From contig JADLDR010000039.1 of assembly GCA_020846535.1 (NCBI GenBank), positions 36,003-100,002 of the forward strand: a stretch of DNA of 64,000 nucleotides, in the 5' to 3' direction. This document shows positions 25,594-34,516 of this stretch, one piece after another. The notes under the pieces are model-generated. The model did not search any database. It was not told where the DNA came from and saw only the letters and a list, made by a program, of their open reading frames with translations. Source of the DNA: Armatimonadota bacterium (lineage in GTDB: Bacteria; Armatimonadota; JADLDR01). The translations under genes were made by a program, and so were the position numbers. The first letter of the stretch is position 1; every line of letters starts with the position of its first letter.

Positions 25594-26160
25594 TCAGGGC
25601 AGGCCGGGAATGCCGGCGGCCTCCGAGCGCAGCAGACGGCGCAGCTTCGCTCGGGCGCGGAAGATGCGGCCCTCGACGGTGGTGACCGGAACTTCGGCGA
25701 ATGCGGCGATCTCCTCATAGCTGTAGCCTCCCCATACATGGAGCAGGAGGGCCAGGCGGTTGGCCTCGGGAAGATCGAGCAGCGCCTTCCGGACGATTCG
25801 CTCCCTCTCCCGACGCAGGGCCGCCTCCAGGGGGCCGGGCTGCGGGTCGGGGATCTCCCGGACGCCGGGCGAAGATTCCAGTGAGACGGGCTAGGGCCGC
25901 GAACGGCGCAGCCGACTCCGGCAGGCGTTTGTCGCGATGGCCCGCAGCCAGCCTGCGAAGGCAGTCGGCTCCAGCAGGGATGGCAGGCTCTGCCAGGCCC
26001 GCAGCAGGATTTCCTGCGCCAGATCCTCCGCCTCCTCGCGGCTGCCGGTTTTCATAAAGGCTACCGCGGACCTGTAATGCGCGGCCAGCCGGTCGAAAGC
26101 CTCCCTGTCTCCCGACCGGGCTTTTCGGATAATCGCCTCGATGTGAAATGGCTCGCTCAT
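25594..26160 (-). pseudogene. ECF-type RNA polymerase sigma factor with an in-frame amber in the interdomain linker
   Basis: The frame from ATG 26160 encodes region 2 (AFDRLAAHYRSAVAFMKTGS, EEAEDLAQEILLRAWQSLPS, FAGWLRAIATNACRSRLRR), then TAG at 25891-25893. It continues in the same frame through a proline-rich linker to region 4 (LPEANRLALLLHVWGGYSYE, EIAAFAEVPVTTVEGRIFRA, RAKLRRLL) and a TGA at 25594. Total 188 codons, the right length for an ECF sigma. Both DNA-binding and core-binding domains look functional; the amber sits exactly in the variable linker after RSRP. A TTG at 26184 is an alternative start. If TAG is obeyed, only region 2 is made. Its neighbours are GspF-like and selB genes. 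Confidence 0.8.
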
Positions 26161-26312
26161 GTCGGAACAGTCCCCGACAATCAAGACGCCGGGGGAAGGG
26201 GAAAACTTACGGGGATTGGGCCGTATTTTGTGCGGAATGGCATAACGGGTTTTGAGGAACAGGCGTGAGGGGGAGGGCTAAAGGCATCCCATAGCAGAGA
26301 CAGCCGCTTCAG

Positions 26313-26363
26313 GATCGACGGAATTCCATTCCGTCGATCTAAATGGAATTCCGTCGATCTAAA
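26313..26363. repeat. Perfect 12-bp hairpin followed by a partial direct repeat
   Basis: gatcgacggaat (26313-26324) and attccgtcgatc (26328-26339) are exact inverted repeats around tcc; attccgtcgatctaaa then recurs at 26348-26363. It lies after the HAF-repeat gene on the minus strand and may serve as its terminator. The rest of the gap 26161-26422 shows no gene. Confidence 0.65.
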
Positions 26364-26422
26364 AAGCGTCGAGTGTTCAGCGAAGCCCGGCAAGGGTTGG
26401 ATCGGCTGGTCCGCCCCTTCCT

Positions 26423-27484
26423 CTAATTGCCCACCCTGACCCAGAGAACCGCCCGCCCATCGGCCTGGCCGACGATATTGCCCAGGAGGTCTGTTCCATA
26501 AGCTGCCGAAGAGAGATAACTCTCCGGTAAATACTGGTGCAGGTCGACCGGCGTGAAGGAAGGCCCCTGCCAGACGATGGCGTGATTGAAGGTGAAGCCC
26601 TCCGGTGTCGGAGGTGTGGCCGCGAAGCCCACCACATTCGACAGTGAAACATCGGTAGCTTGTGAGGAGGTGAAGCCGCTCGGGTGGATGTCGGCAGCGG
26701 TGTGTCCCGGCCCCTGCCAGACAATGGCGTGAATTTCATCGTCCTCCGGCTTTCCCCAGCCCACAATCCTACCGTCGAACACCTTGACCGCCGTAGACGC
26801 CTCGAAGCCTGCCGGGTGGATGTCAACCGGCGTCCGGTTCAGGCCCTTCCAGAGGAAGGCGTGGCTGGTATAGTCCGATGTGGTGGCGCTGCCGACGATC
26901 TGAAGACCCCATATGCCCTCTGCGCTCGAATGCAGATATCCTGCGGGGTGCAGGTCGATACCAGCAGGCCAAGGGGCCGGCCAGTAATAGGCGTGCGAGA
27001 TATAATCCAAGGTCTCCCAATCGTATAGAAAAGCACTGCCGGCGACAGAGAGCCCCCAGATGCCGTTAGCGTATGAGGATAAATATCCGTCCGGATGCAG
27101 ATCGGTCAGTGTGTAATTCGCTCCCTTCCAGAGCATAGCATGATCAGCGAAATCAGTCCCGTTCAAACCGTAGCCTGCCACGCCTAACAGGGAAGCGTCC
27201 AGTGCATAGGAATACCAGTAATCGCCGTCTTTCGGGTGAATATCTATCATTTGGCCCGCTTCCCATGCCAGCGCATGGGGTTGATAGTCCGTTATCTCCC
27301 CCTGCCCGAAACCGGCTGCTCGCAGGCCCGAAATGGCCTGTGCCTGGGCGAGTACCTCATCCGTCGAACTCAGGAAAACTGCCTGGTACTGCTGCGCCTG
27401 AGACGATACCGGAAGGCTGACGATGAGCGCCGCAAGCAGCGCCCATAAGGCGGCAAAACAAAGCTTTCTTCTGACCGAATCCAT
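26423..27484 (-). CDS. Secreted HAF-family extracellular repeat protein
   Basis: The ATG at 27484 follows CAGGAGGAATCACC and begins a signal peptide (KLCFAALWALLAALIVSLPV, SSQAQQ cleavage region), giving 353 residues. The body is a run of about seven similar units with the pattern H-A-x-L/V-W-x-G...T-x-x-D-x-H-P-x-G-Y/F...G-x-x-V-G (for example DHAMLWKGANYTLTDLHPDG, SHAFLWKGLNRTPVDIHPAG, IHAIVWQGPGHTAADIHPSG). This is the HAF extracellular repeat, a beta-rich surface module of unknown binding target. It stops with TAG. It faces away from the dehydrogenase gene; no secretion-system genes adjoin. Confidence 0.88.
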   Translation of the reverse strand: MDSVRRKLCFAALWALLAALIVSLPVSSQAQQYQAVFLSSTDEVLAQAQAISGLRAAGFGQGEITDYQPHALAWEAGQMIDIHPKDGDYWYSYALDASLLGVAGYGLNGTDFADHAMLWKGANYTLTDLHPDGYLSSYANGIWGLSVAGSAFLYDWETLDYISHAYYWPAPWPAGIDLHPAGYLHSSAEGIWGLQIVGSATTSDYTSHAFLWKGLNRTPVDIHPAGFEASTAVKVFDGRIVGWGKPEDDEIHAIVWQGPGHTAADIHPSGFTSSQATDVSLSNVVGFAATPPTPEGFTFNHAIVWQGPSFTPVDLHQYLPESYLSSAAYGTDLLGNIVGQADGRAVLWVRVGN

Positions 27485-27526
27485 GGTGATTCCTCCTGTG
27501 TTTGTGATGGGTAGAGCCTGCCGGAA

Positions 27527-27579
27527 GCAGGGCTGTTTCAAAGGTATCGATGGGGAAAGCACCATTGACACAGCCCTGC
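27527..27579. repeat. Inverted pair of a dispersed repeat (TTGACACAGCCCTGC)
   Basis: gcagggctgtttcaa (27527-27541) and ttgacacagccctgc (27565-27579) pair at 14 of 15 positions. The same 15-mer is found at 53609-53623 and with one change at 46797-46811, always between genes. Confidence 0.65.
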
Positions 27580-27703
27580 GCCAGAAGCAGGCAATCCTCA
27601 CTTTCGGTCCAATTCGAGGCCGCGAAGCAGTTTCCTTCTTGTATAAAAAAGGATATTGCCGGGGAACAGGGAATAGGGAGGCCGCCGATAAGGAGGAAAA
27701 ATC

Positions 27704-28675
27704 ATGAAAATCGTTCAGATAACTTCGGGCAGAGAGTTTCGAATTCTGGAGGTTCCGATCCCTGAGCCAGGACCGGGCGAAGTCCTGATGAAGATCGAGG
27801 CGGTAACCACCTGTCCCCAGTGGGACCTGCACCTGCGCCACAATGAACCGATGTTTATCGGCCACCGATTTCACTGCCCTTACACGCCGGGCCAGCCGGG
27901 GCATGAGGCCACTGGAGAGATCATCGCTCTGGGCGAAGGCGCTGCGGGGCTGGCGGTCGGCGACCGGGTGAGCGCGTGGCGGGACGCCGGGGCGGACGTG
28001 CCGGGCTGCTACGCCCAGTACGTCGTCCACAAAGCCGCCAATGTCATCCGGGTTCCCGAAAACCTGCCGCCGGAGGCGGTTGCCCCGGTGGAACTGGCGA
28101 TGTGCCTGGGATCGACCTTTCTGATGCTCAAGGAGATGAATGCCGTCAAGGGCAAGCGGTTCGGGGTGATGGGCCTGGGGCCTGCCGGGCTGGTGGCCCT
28201 CCAGATGGCCCGGGCGGAAGGGGCGTCAGAGGTGGTCGGCTTCGATTTCTCCCCGGCCCGCAGGCAGCTCGCCCTGACGCTAGGGGCGGACAAAGCCTTC
28301 GATTCCCGGGAAGACCTATCGGAGCTTTTTCCCGCCCGTCCCGCCGCTCCGAAGCTGGATTGCGGTGTGGACTGCGTGGGCCTGAAAGTTTCGGTGGAGT
28401 ATATGATGGACAGGGTGAGCGATGTCCTGGCCCTCTTCGGAGTGCAGCGGGAGGACTATACCTTCGCCGTCCGGCACTACGGGGGGCTACGCCTGTGCGG
28501 GTACAAGGGGCATTTCCGCGAGGCCGCCGAATACGCCGTCGGCCTGATCGAAAAGGGCCTCCTGAACCTCGCCGCCCTTTCCACCCACCACCTGCCGCTG
28601 GAGCGGTACGCGGAGGGCATCGATCTTCTGGAAAAGCAGGAGGCCGTCAAGGTCTGCTTCTGGCCCTGGCATTAG
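27704..28675 (+). CDS. Zinc-type medium-chain dehydrogenase/reductase
   Basis: 323 residues, AAGGAGG seven bases before ATG. N-terminal GroES-like part: VPIPEPGPGEVLMKIEAV, then TTCPQWDLHL at the catalytic-cysteine position, PGQPGHEATGEI (GHE motif) and VGDRVSAW. The Rossmann part has FGVMGLGPAGLVALQMARAE and GFDFSPARRQLALTLGAD. The structural-zinc lobe with four cysteines is absent, so it belongs to the branch without that loop. It would oxidise or reduce an alcohol or sugar with NAD(P). It stands alone between a secreted HAF gene and a convergent diguanylate cyclase with which it overlaps by four bases at the 3' ends. Paralogs are at 40039 and 49015. Confidence 0.85.
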   Translation: MKIVQITSGREFRILEVPIPEPGPGEVLMKIEAVTTCPQWDLHLRHNEPMFIGHRFHCPYTPGQPGHEATGEIIALGEGAAGLAVGDRVSAWRDAGADVPGCYAQYVVHKAANVIRVPENLPPEAVAPVELAMCLGSTFLMLKEMNAVKGKRFGVMGLGPAGLVALQMARAEGASEVVGFDFSPARRQLALTLGADKAFDSREDLSELFPARPAAPKLDCGVDCVGLKVSVEYMMDRVSDVLALFGVQREDYTFAVRHYGGLRLCGYKGHFREAAEYAVGLIEKGLLNLAALSTHHLPLERYAEGIDLLEKQEAVKVCFWPWH

Positions 28676-29811
28676 GACGGCTCTTCCGCCTCCGCCAGCC
28701 GGTCCCGCCCGTTCTGCTTGGCCCGGTAGAGCGCGGCGTCCGTGCGCCGGAGCCAGTCCGGAGACTCCTCCCTGGGATCAAGGGTCGAGAGGCCGACCGA
28801 CACCGTTATCCGCAGATCGTCCCGCTCGGGATCCAGGCGCAGCAGGCGGACGGACTGCGCCAGCCGCTCTCCCAGCGTCCGACCGGATTCGGAAGTGGTG
28901 TCGTGCAGGACGACCGCGAACTCGTCTCCGCCGTAGCGGGCGATGAAATCGCTCTTTCTCAGGAAGGTGCGGCTCATGCAGTCCGCCACTTTCTGGAGGA
29001 CGGCGTCGCCCGCCGTGTGGCCCAGGGAGTCGTTCAATTCTTTGAAGCGGTCGATATCGATCATCAGCAGGCATGCCGACTGGCGGGCGAAGGTGCAGAG
29101 GGCCATCGTCCGGGTCAGGTGTTCGTCCAGGGCTTTCCGGTTATAGAGCCGGGTCAGGGGATCGAGGGCGCTCTCCTGCCGGGCCTCCTGAAGCTCGCTT
29201 CCCAGGGCCTTCAGCTTGGCCCCCAGTTCCTCGATCCGGGCGTCCTGGCGCTTCCGGCGCTCGTCCATCGCCTGGTTGATGGTGGTGATGACGCTCCAGG
29301 CTTCCCGCTTGATCTGATCGATGGCATTGGTTTCCACCACCGCCTTCAACCGCTTGAGGCGGCCCTGCACCTCGCTGTCCGAAAGGTCGTCCTCCCGGAA
29401 GGCTTCGTTGAGGCCGTGAATGAACGACCAGATGACCTGCCGCATGTCGCCCATCGCCTTGGTGACATACCGCTGCTCGTCCTTCCGGTGGGCGTTCACG
29501 AACTGCCTCACCCCGGCCCAGTCGCGCCGCTCCTCCGTCCTCGCAGACTCCTCCGCCCCGGGCCGGGGTCGCGCCCCCTTGACCAGCACGTGCAAGGCCC
29601 ACTTCTCGCAAATCTCCTGCACCCCCCGGGCATCGATCTCCTCCAGGTCGAAAGAATATCTCCCCAGCGCCCGCAGCGCCGCCCCCACCGTGTCGATAGC
29701 CGCATCCATCTCCTTCATATCCCGCTTTTCGGAAGCTGAAGGCTTTGCGGCGGAATCTTCCGCAGGCACGCTGTCTTCCCGGACCGCTTTTTTCTTCAAA
29801 TTCCAGATCAT
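28672..29811 (-). CDS. GGDEF diguanylate cyclase with N-terminal helical sensor region
   Basis: Start at 29811 after CTGGAGAGACGC gives 379 residues with no membrane helix. Residues 1-205 are helical (conserved-looking EICEKWALHVLVKG and FVNAHRKDEQRYVTKAMGDM) and end in a coiled coil (MDERRKRQDARIEELGAKLK). The catalytic domain begins at LDPLTRLYNRKALDEHL and contains YGGDEFAV with GGDEF near residues 294-298; the inhibitory I-site RKSD lies five residues before it, so product feedback by c-di-GMP is expected. DIDRFKELNDSLGHTAGD completes the family signature. It makes c-di-GMP from two GTP. The N-terminal input domain is not one I can name. It could regulate exopolysaccharide or attachment. 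Confidence 0.93.
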   Translation of the reverse strand: MIWNLKKKAVREDSVPAEDSAAKPSASEKRDMKEMDAAIDTVGAALRALGRYSFDLEEIDARGVQEICEKWALHVLVKGARPRPGAEESARTEERRDWAGVRQFVNAHRKDEQRYVTKAMGDMRQVIWSFIHGLNEAFREDDLSDSEVQGRLKRLKAVVETNAIDQIKREAWSVITTINQAMDERRKRQDARIEELGAKLKALGSELQEARQESALDPLTRLYNRKALDEHLTRTMALCTFARQSACLLMIDIDRFKELNDSLGHTAGDAVLQKVADCMSRTFLRKSDFIARYGGDEFAVVLHDTTSESGRTLGERLAQSVRLLRLDPERDDLRITVSVGLSTLDPREESPDWLRRTDAALYRAKQNGRDRLAEAEEPS

Positions 29812-29897
29812 GCGTCTCTCCAGTGGCAAACCGTTCTCTTTCTCTGATATTATCGGCATCCTCGCCGTAAGGTGTAGGGCCGAAGCGAAAATTCCTC

Positions 29898-29927
29898 TTG
29901 CCTGCCGGGGCGAATTCGATGTATACT
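29898..29927 (+). promoter_or_regulatory. Probable sigma70 promoter for the glycosidase-like/SUMF1 gene
   Basis: TTGCCT (29898-29903) and TATACT (29922-29927) with an 18-bp spacer, 99 bp before the start at 30026. A single GGTCGCCCCTAC repeat arm lies between. Confidence 0.5.
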
Positions 29928-30025
29928 GTTTATGATCGGGGAAGACTTCCTCGATATTTCGCTTTTTGTGTGTGCAAGGGCGGGTCGCCCCTACATAAGT
30001 GCCCCGCCTGGGGAAGGAATATCCT

Positions 30026-32689
30026 ATGACTGGACGAAGGATGGCGAGGAGATTTCAGTTGGCGTTATCCCTTGCCGTCATCGCGCTTTCCGCCCTATCT
30101 TCAGAGGCGCAGCAAGCCGGGATCATGGTTCCTTTCTCTCCTGCGGTCTGGCAGCCGGACGGGGCCGATGCGCGGTGGCTGGAGCCTGCGGAAGCCGGAG
30201 AACTGGAGACCAACGCCCATTATATCCGCGCCCCTCGCCCGGGGCAGCCTTACGAGGAGTGGAGGGCTTCTCTCAAAAGGCTTCGCCGGGAAGCCCGCGA
30301 CGGCAAGCCTCCTTCTGCGGTGCATGTGGACTTCAGGGGAACCCGGGCGTGGACGCGGCTGAAGGCGGAGGCCGGGCAATCGCTCTCCCTGGAGCCGGGT
30401 GAGGAGATATCCCTGTCATTCGAGGCGCGGTGGCTATCGGGCAATCCTCAGATCGGCTTTGCCCTGGATTATCTGAGCCTCCGGACAGGGCAGTGGGCTG
30501 GTTGGTCGGAAGTATTCGCCTCTGTTCGCATCCCGCAGGACGGACAGTGGCATGCGCTTGGCGTTTCCCTGAAGCTACCCCGCTTCGACCGGCAGAGCCT
30601 GTGCGCCGTCCCGATCATCGGCCAGGACGCCACCTTTAACCCTGCGGTCGGCGTCTGGGAGATGCGGGCTGTCACGCTCAGGATGAAAAGCACACCTCCG
30701 CGCATTCAGACGGCGCGAAAGATCGAACAGGCGGCGGCCCGGGCGGCAAAAGGGCTAGATTTATCCATATACAGCCGCCCCGATATGGCCTGGGTGACGC
30801 GGAATTTCACCTGCTACTTCGTCTTCGCTTACGACCGGAACCTTTATGACCGGGAGAAGGGCCGCTACCGGGTAGACGCGCTGCTCGATGATCTGGAGCG
30901 GCGGTTCGGGGGAGCGGATTCGGTGGTACTCTGGCAAGCCTACCCTCGGATCGGGGTGGACGAGCGGAACCAGTTCGACTTCTACCGCGACATGCCCGGC
31001 GGCCTGGAAGAGGTGCGCCGGGCCGTCTCCCGCTTTCGCCGGCGCGGTGTGAAGGTTTTTATCGATTACAACCCCTGGGACACCGGAACGCGCCGGGAGC
31101 CGGTTCCCGATGAGGTGGCCCTGGGGAAGCTGGCCAAGGCTCTCGGTGCGGACGGCATCTTTCTGGATACGATGACCGCCGCCCCGGATACGCTTAGAAG
31201 CGTCATCGATTCCTTCCGGAAGGGCGTTGCCTTCGAGCCGGAGGGCAGTCCGGGGGTCGAACAACTGGGCGTTTGCAGCGCGTCCTGGGCGCAGTGGCTG
31301 GCGGACTACCCGGAGCCGGGCGTGCTGCGCCTCAAATGGATCGAACCCCGGCACATGCAGCACCAGATACGCCGCTGGAATGCAAGCCACCGGGAGGAGA
31401 TCGAAGCCGCCTTCTTCAACGGCAGCGGAATGCTCGTCTGGGACAACATCTTCGGCACATACAATCCCTGGAATGAAGAAGACAGCCTGGCCTGGCGAAA
31501 AGCATCCCCCATTTTGAGAGCGTTCGACAAGGAACTGGCCTCGGAACGCTGGGAACCCTGCCTGCCTGCTCTGCAAAAAGATGTCTTTATCAGCCGATGG
31601 CCGGGCGAGCATGCCGACCTCTACCTGATCGTCAATCGGGCCGGCGGCGATATCACTGGGCCGGTTTTGCGCCTCCCCTCAGCCGGGCCGAAGGCCCGAG
31701 TGTTTGACCTGTGGCGGCAGGAAGAGATACCCGCCGCTGCCGATGGAGCCGTTCGGGTCCCGCTGGGCCGATGGGGAGCGATTGCGGTTGCCCATGATCC
31801 TATCGGTCTCCGCCAGGCGCAGGCGGCTATGCCGAAGGCCGATCCTCCGCCCCGGGACGTATACAGGGAAACGAAGCCGCACACACCGAAGCCTGTGTCG
31901 AGGACCGCTCCCCCCGATAGCCCGCCCCCCAATATGGCGCTGATCCCGCGCAGCTCGATTTATATGAGGATTCAGCACGAGCGCCGCGAGTGCGGCTGCT
32001 ATCCCGACCCGGGAACCCCTCCCGAAAGGGAGGGCTATTTCCTGTTCGGGTCGGCCTGGAACGAACCGCTCATTCACGACTACGGCCCGGTCGAGGTAGG
32101 GCCGTTCTGGATCGATGAGTGCCTGGTAACCAACGGCGAATACGAAGCCTTTCTGAAAGCTACCGGCCACCGCCCCAGAGATCCCACCAACTTTCTGAAA
32201 CACTGGCCGGGCCGGAAATGCCCTCCTGCCCTCCGGGACCATCCGGTGGTCTACGTCGACCTGGAGGATGCGCGGGCCTATGCGAAGTGGGCCGGGAAGC
32301 GGCTGCCCACCGAGGAGGAGTGGCAGCGGGCCGCCCAGGGAAGCGATGGCCGAAAATGGCCGTGGGGCGATACCTTCGATGCGGCCCGGTGCAGCCCCCC
32401 GGGGAAGGGAACTACCCCCGTGAGAGCCTTTCCAGGAGGGCGCAGCCCCGTAGGCTGTTACGATATGTCAGGCAATGTCTGGCAGTGGACAGAAAGCGAG
32501 CGCGATGACGGCCACACCCGATACGCCGTTATCCGGGGCGGCAGCCACTTCCGGGCCGAGGGAAGCGTCTGGTACGTCCAGGGCGGGCCTCAGCCGCTGG
32601 ACCGGCACACCAAAATGATCCTGATGTATCCCGGGCTGGACAGATGCGCCACCATCGGCTTCCGGTGCGTCCGGGACGCCGACCGCTAA
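30026..32689 (+). CDS. Secreted glycosidase-like protein fused to a C-terminal SUMF1/FGE-type domain
   Basis: 887 residues from ATG 30026 (GGGGAAGGAA upstream) with a signal peptide (FQLALSLAVIALSALSSEAQ). Residues about 30-240 look like a carbohydrate-binding sandwich. About 255-600 form a TIM-barrel: FDFYRDMPGGLEEVRRAVSR-like segments, VKVFIDYNPWDTGTRREPVP, LGADGIFLDTMTAAPDTLRS and MLVWDNIFGTYNPW, where the Asp of FLDT is a candidate catalytic residue. A linker rich in proline precedes a SUMF1 fold (about 640-887): FWIDECLVTNGEYEAFLKAT, HPVVYVDLEDARAYAKWAGK, RLPTEEEWQRAAQG, GNVWQWTESE, VIRGGSHFRAEGS and GFRCVRDA. The formylglycine-generating cysteine pair is not evident, so the domain may only bind. 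The joining of these two modules is unusual. It stops with TAA, 178 bp before the GH30 gene. Confidence 0.75.
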   Translation: MTGRRMARRFQLALSLAVIALSALSSEAQQAGIMVPFSPAVWQPDGADARWLEPAEAGELETNAHYIRAPRPGQPYEEWRASLKRLRREARDGKPPSAVHVDFRGTRAWTRLKAEAGQSLSLEPGEEISLSFEARWLSGNPQIGFALDYLSLRTGQWAGWSEVFASVRIPQDGQWHALGVSLKLPRFDRQSLCAVPIIGQDATFNPAVGVWEMRAVTLRMKSTPPRIQTARKIEQAAARAAKGLDLSIYSRPDMAWVTRNFTCYFVFAYDRNLYDREKGRYRVDALLDDLERRFGGADSVVLWQAYPRIGVDERNQFDFYRDMPGGLEEVRRAVSRFRRRGVKVFIDYNPWDTGTRREPVPDEVALGKLAKALGADGIFLDTMTAAPDTLRSVIDSFRKGVAFEPEGSPGVEQLGVCSASWAQWLADYPEPGVLRLKWIEPRHMQHQIRRWNASHREEIEAAFFNGSGMLVWDNIFGTYNPWNEEDSLAWRKASPILRAFDKELASERWEPCLPALQKDVFISRWPGEHADLYLIVNRAGGDITGPVLRLPSAGPKARVFDLWRQEEIPAAADGAVRVPLGRWGAIAVAHDPIGLRQAQAAMPKADPPPRDVYRETKPHTPKPVSRTAPPDSPPPNMALIPRSSIYMRIQHERRECGCYPDPGTPPEREGYFLFGSAWNEPLIHDYGPVEVGPFWIDECLVTNGEYEAFLKATGHRPRDPTNFLKHWPGRKCPPALRDHPVVYVDLEDARAYAKWAGKRLPTEEEWQRAAQGSDGRKWPWGDTFDAARCSPPGKGTTPVRAFPGGRSPVGCYDMSGNVWQWTESERDDGHTRYAVIRGGSHFRAEGSVWYVQGGPQPLDRHTKMILMYPGLDRCATIGFRCVRDADR

Positions 32690-32867
32690 AAAAGAGGCCG
32701 GAGCGATTTCGCCCCAGCCCCAAACGAATTATAGAGGTGGAAAACTCACAAGAGTATCGTGTTCCGCTATAACTTACGAAGAAATCCGCCCTCCGGTTCC
32801 CGGAAAAGCTGCCGGATGAAATAGTTTCGCATTACTAAAGACAGTCTGGCAGAAAGGAGAGCAGGCG

Positions 32868-34409
32868 ATGTCCCCACTCGGCAGGATCGGAGCCGTCGTC
32901 GCCCTGATTGCAGCCATAGGCGGCAGTATGATGGCCGGGCAGGAATCCCCGGAAACGCCTCTGGCGCTTCAGCCAGAGCGCCGCTATCAGGTGATCGAGA
33001 ATTTCGGGGCTTCGGACGCCTGGAGCATGGATCCCATCGGTCGGGAATGGAGCCTCGAAAACAAAAACCGGCTGGCCGACCTGCTCTTTTCCCGGGACAA
33101 AGGTATCGGCCTCTCCCTCTGGCGCTTCAACATCGGCGCGGGCAGCCGTTGGACGGACGGGAATTCCCTGTGGGATCCCTGGCGAGGGGCGGAAGCCTTC
33201 AAGCGTTCCGAAGACTCGGCCTATAACTGGACCCGCCAGGCCGGACAGCAGTGGTTCCTGAAGGCCGCCCGGGACCGGGGCGTGAGGCAATTCCTCGCCT
33301 GCGCTTACAGCCCTCCCGTCTGGATGACCGCCAACGGCCACGCCTATTGTGACGCCCGCACCGGCTCGACGAATCTGAAGCCCGGCTCCGAAGGCGCGTT
33401 CGCCCGTTACCTGGCCGATGTCCTCGCCCGCTTCGCACGCCAGGGGATGCCGTTTCAATACCTCAGCCCGGCCAACGAACCTCAATGGGCGTGGGAAGGC
33501 GGGCAGGAGGGCTGCCGCTACAACAACGCCGACCTGAAGCGGCTCATCCGGGCCGTTCATGGGGAGGTCGAGCGCCGTAAGCTTCGCATCGGCCTCATGG
33601 TTCCGGAATCCGGCGATATCGGGGCGCTCCTGGACGATGACCTGGCCCGGGAGTGGTCGGGCAAAAGCGGCCCGGAGGCGGTCTACAGCGCAGGCTTCAA
33701 CGGTCGCGGCCAGGGCAAATACCGGGAATACATCAAGGATCTGCTGGGAGACTCCGAACTGCGAAAGATGCTGGGCCGCCGCATCTGCGCCCACTCCTAC
33801 TGGACGGACGCCGATCTGCAGTGCCTCAGCGGCCTGCGGGCGCTCCTCCGCCGGAACCTGGATCGTTACGTCCCCGGGATCCGCTACTGGCAGACCGAAT
33901 ACTGCGTCATGGAACACGGGCGCGATTCAGGAATCGATACGGCCCTTCGTGTGGCAAAAGTCATCCATTACGATCTGACCGCCGCCTCCGCTTCGGCCTG
34001 GCACTGGTGGCTCGCCGTCTCGCCCGCCGATTATAAGGACGGCCTGATCTATACAGACTATCGCACGACCGGCCGGCAGACGATCCTTCCCACCAAAACC
34101 CTGTGGGCGCTGGGCCACTACAGCCGCTTCCTCCATCCCGGCTCCCGGCGGATCAGCCTGGAGCCTTCCGAAGACCGGGGACTTCTGGCCTCCGCCTACC
34201 GGCTCCAGCCCGGAAACCGGCTGGCAATCGTCCTGGTCAACACCGGCTCCGCCGACCGGCGGGTCCGCTGGAGCGGCATCGGGCCGGGCCGCTCCTTCAT
34301 CCCCTGGGTAACCTCCTCGAAAGAAGATTTATCCCCGCAGCCTGCCTTCCTATCCGGGCTACCGTATCGCATCCCGGCCCGGTCCATCGCGACACTGGTG
34401 GAGAAATAG
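32868..34409 (+). CDS. Secreted GH30-family glycosidase (endo-beta-1,6-galactanase-like)
   Basis: 513 residues, AAAGGAGAG eight bases before ATG, signal peptide MSPLGRIGAVVALIAAIGGS. The catalytic (beta/alpha)8 barrel and C-terminal beta-sandwich are of GH30 type: YQVIENFGASDAWSMDPIG near residue 40, LACAYSPPVWMTANGHAYCD, acid/base E204 in LSPANEPQWAWEGG and nucleophile E344 in YWQTEYCVMEHG; HWWLAVSPADYKDGLIYTD follows. The long RFNIGAGSRWTDGNSLWDPW region resembles subfamilies acting on beta-1,6-galactan rather than glucosylceramide, but the substrate is inferred. It would release sugars outside the cytoplasm for the following oxidoreductase and deacetylase genes on the same strand. Stop TAG. 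Confidence 0.85.
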   Translation: MSPLGRIGAVVALIAAIGGSMMAGQESPETPLALQPERRYQVIENFGASDAWSMDPIGREWSLENKNRLADLLFSRDKGIGLSLWRFNIGAGSRWTDGNSLWDPWRGAEAFKRSEDSAYNWTRQAGQQWFLKAARDRGVRQFLACAYSPPVWMTANGHAYCDARTGSTNLKPGSEGAFARYLADVLARFARQGMPFQYLSPANEPQWAWEGGQEGCRYNNADLKRLIRAVHGEVERRKLRIGLMVPESGDIGALLDDDLAREWSGKSGPEAVYSAGFNGRGQGKYREYIKDLLGDSELRKMLGRRICAHSYWTDADLQCLSGLRALLRRNLDRYVPGIRYWQTEYCVMEHGRDSGIDTALRVAKVIHYDLTAASASAWHWWLAVSPADYKDGLIYTDYRTTGRQTILPTKTLWALGHYSRFLHPGSRRISLEPSEDRGLLASAYRLQPGNRLAIVLVNTGSADRRVRWSGIGPGRSFIPWVTSSKEDLSPQPAFLSGLPYRIPARSIATLVEK

Positions 34410-34516
34410 AGGACGGCCCGGCGCGTATATACTTTCGCATCGACGGCATATGCAGGTGAAACGGGATGCAGCGCGAATATTTCATCCCATGGAATCACCT
34501 TTAAGGAGCAATCGCA

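Noticed and set aside
26181..26393. 70-codon minus-strand frame near the hairpin
   Set aside because: It crosses the hairpin and has no ribosome site or conserved look.
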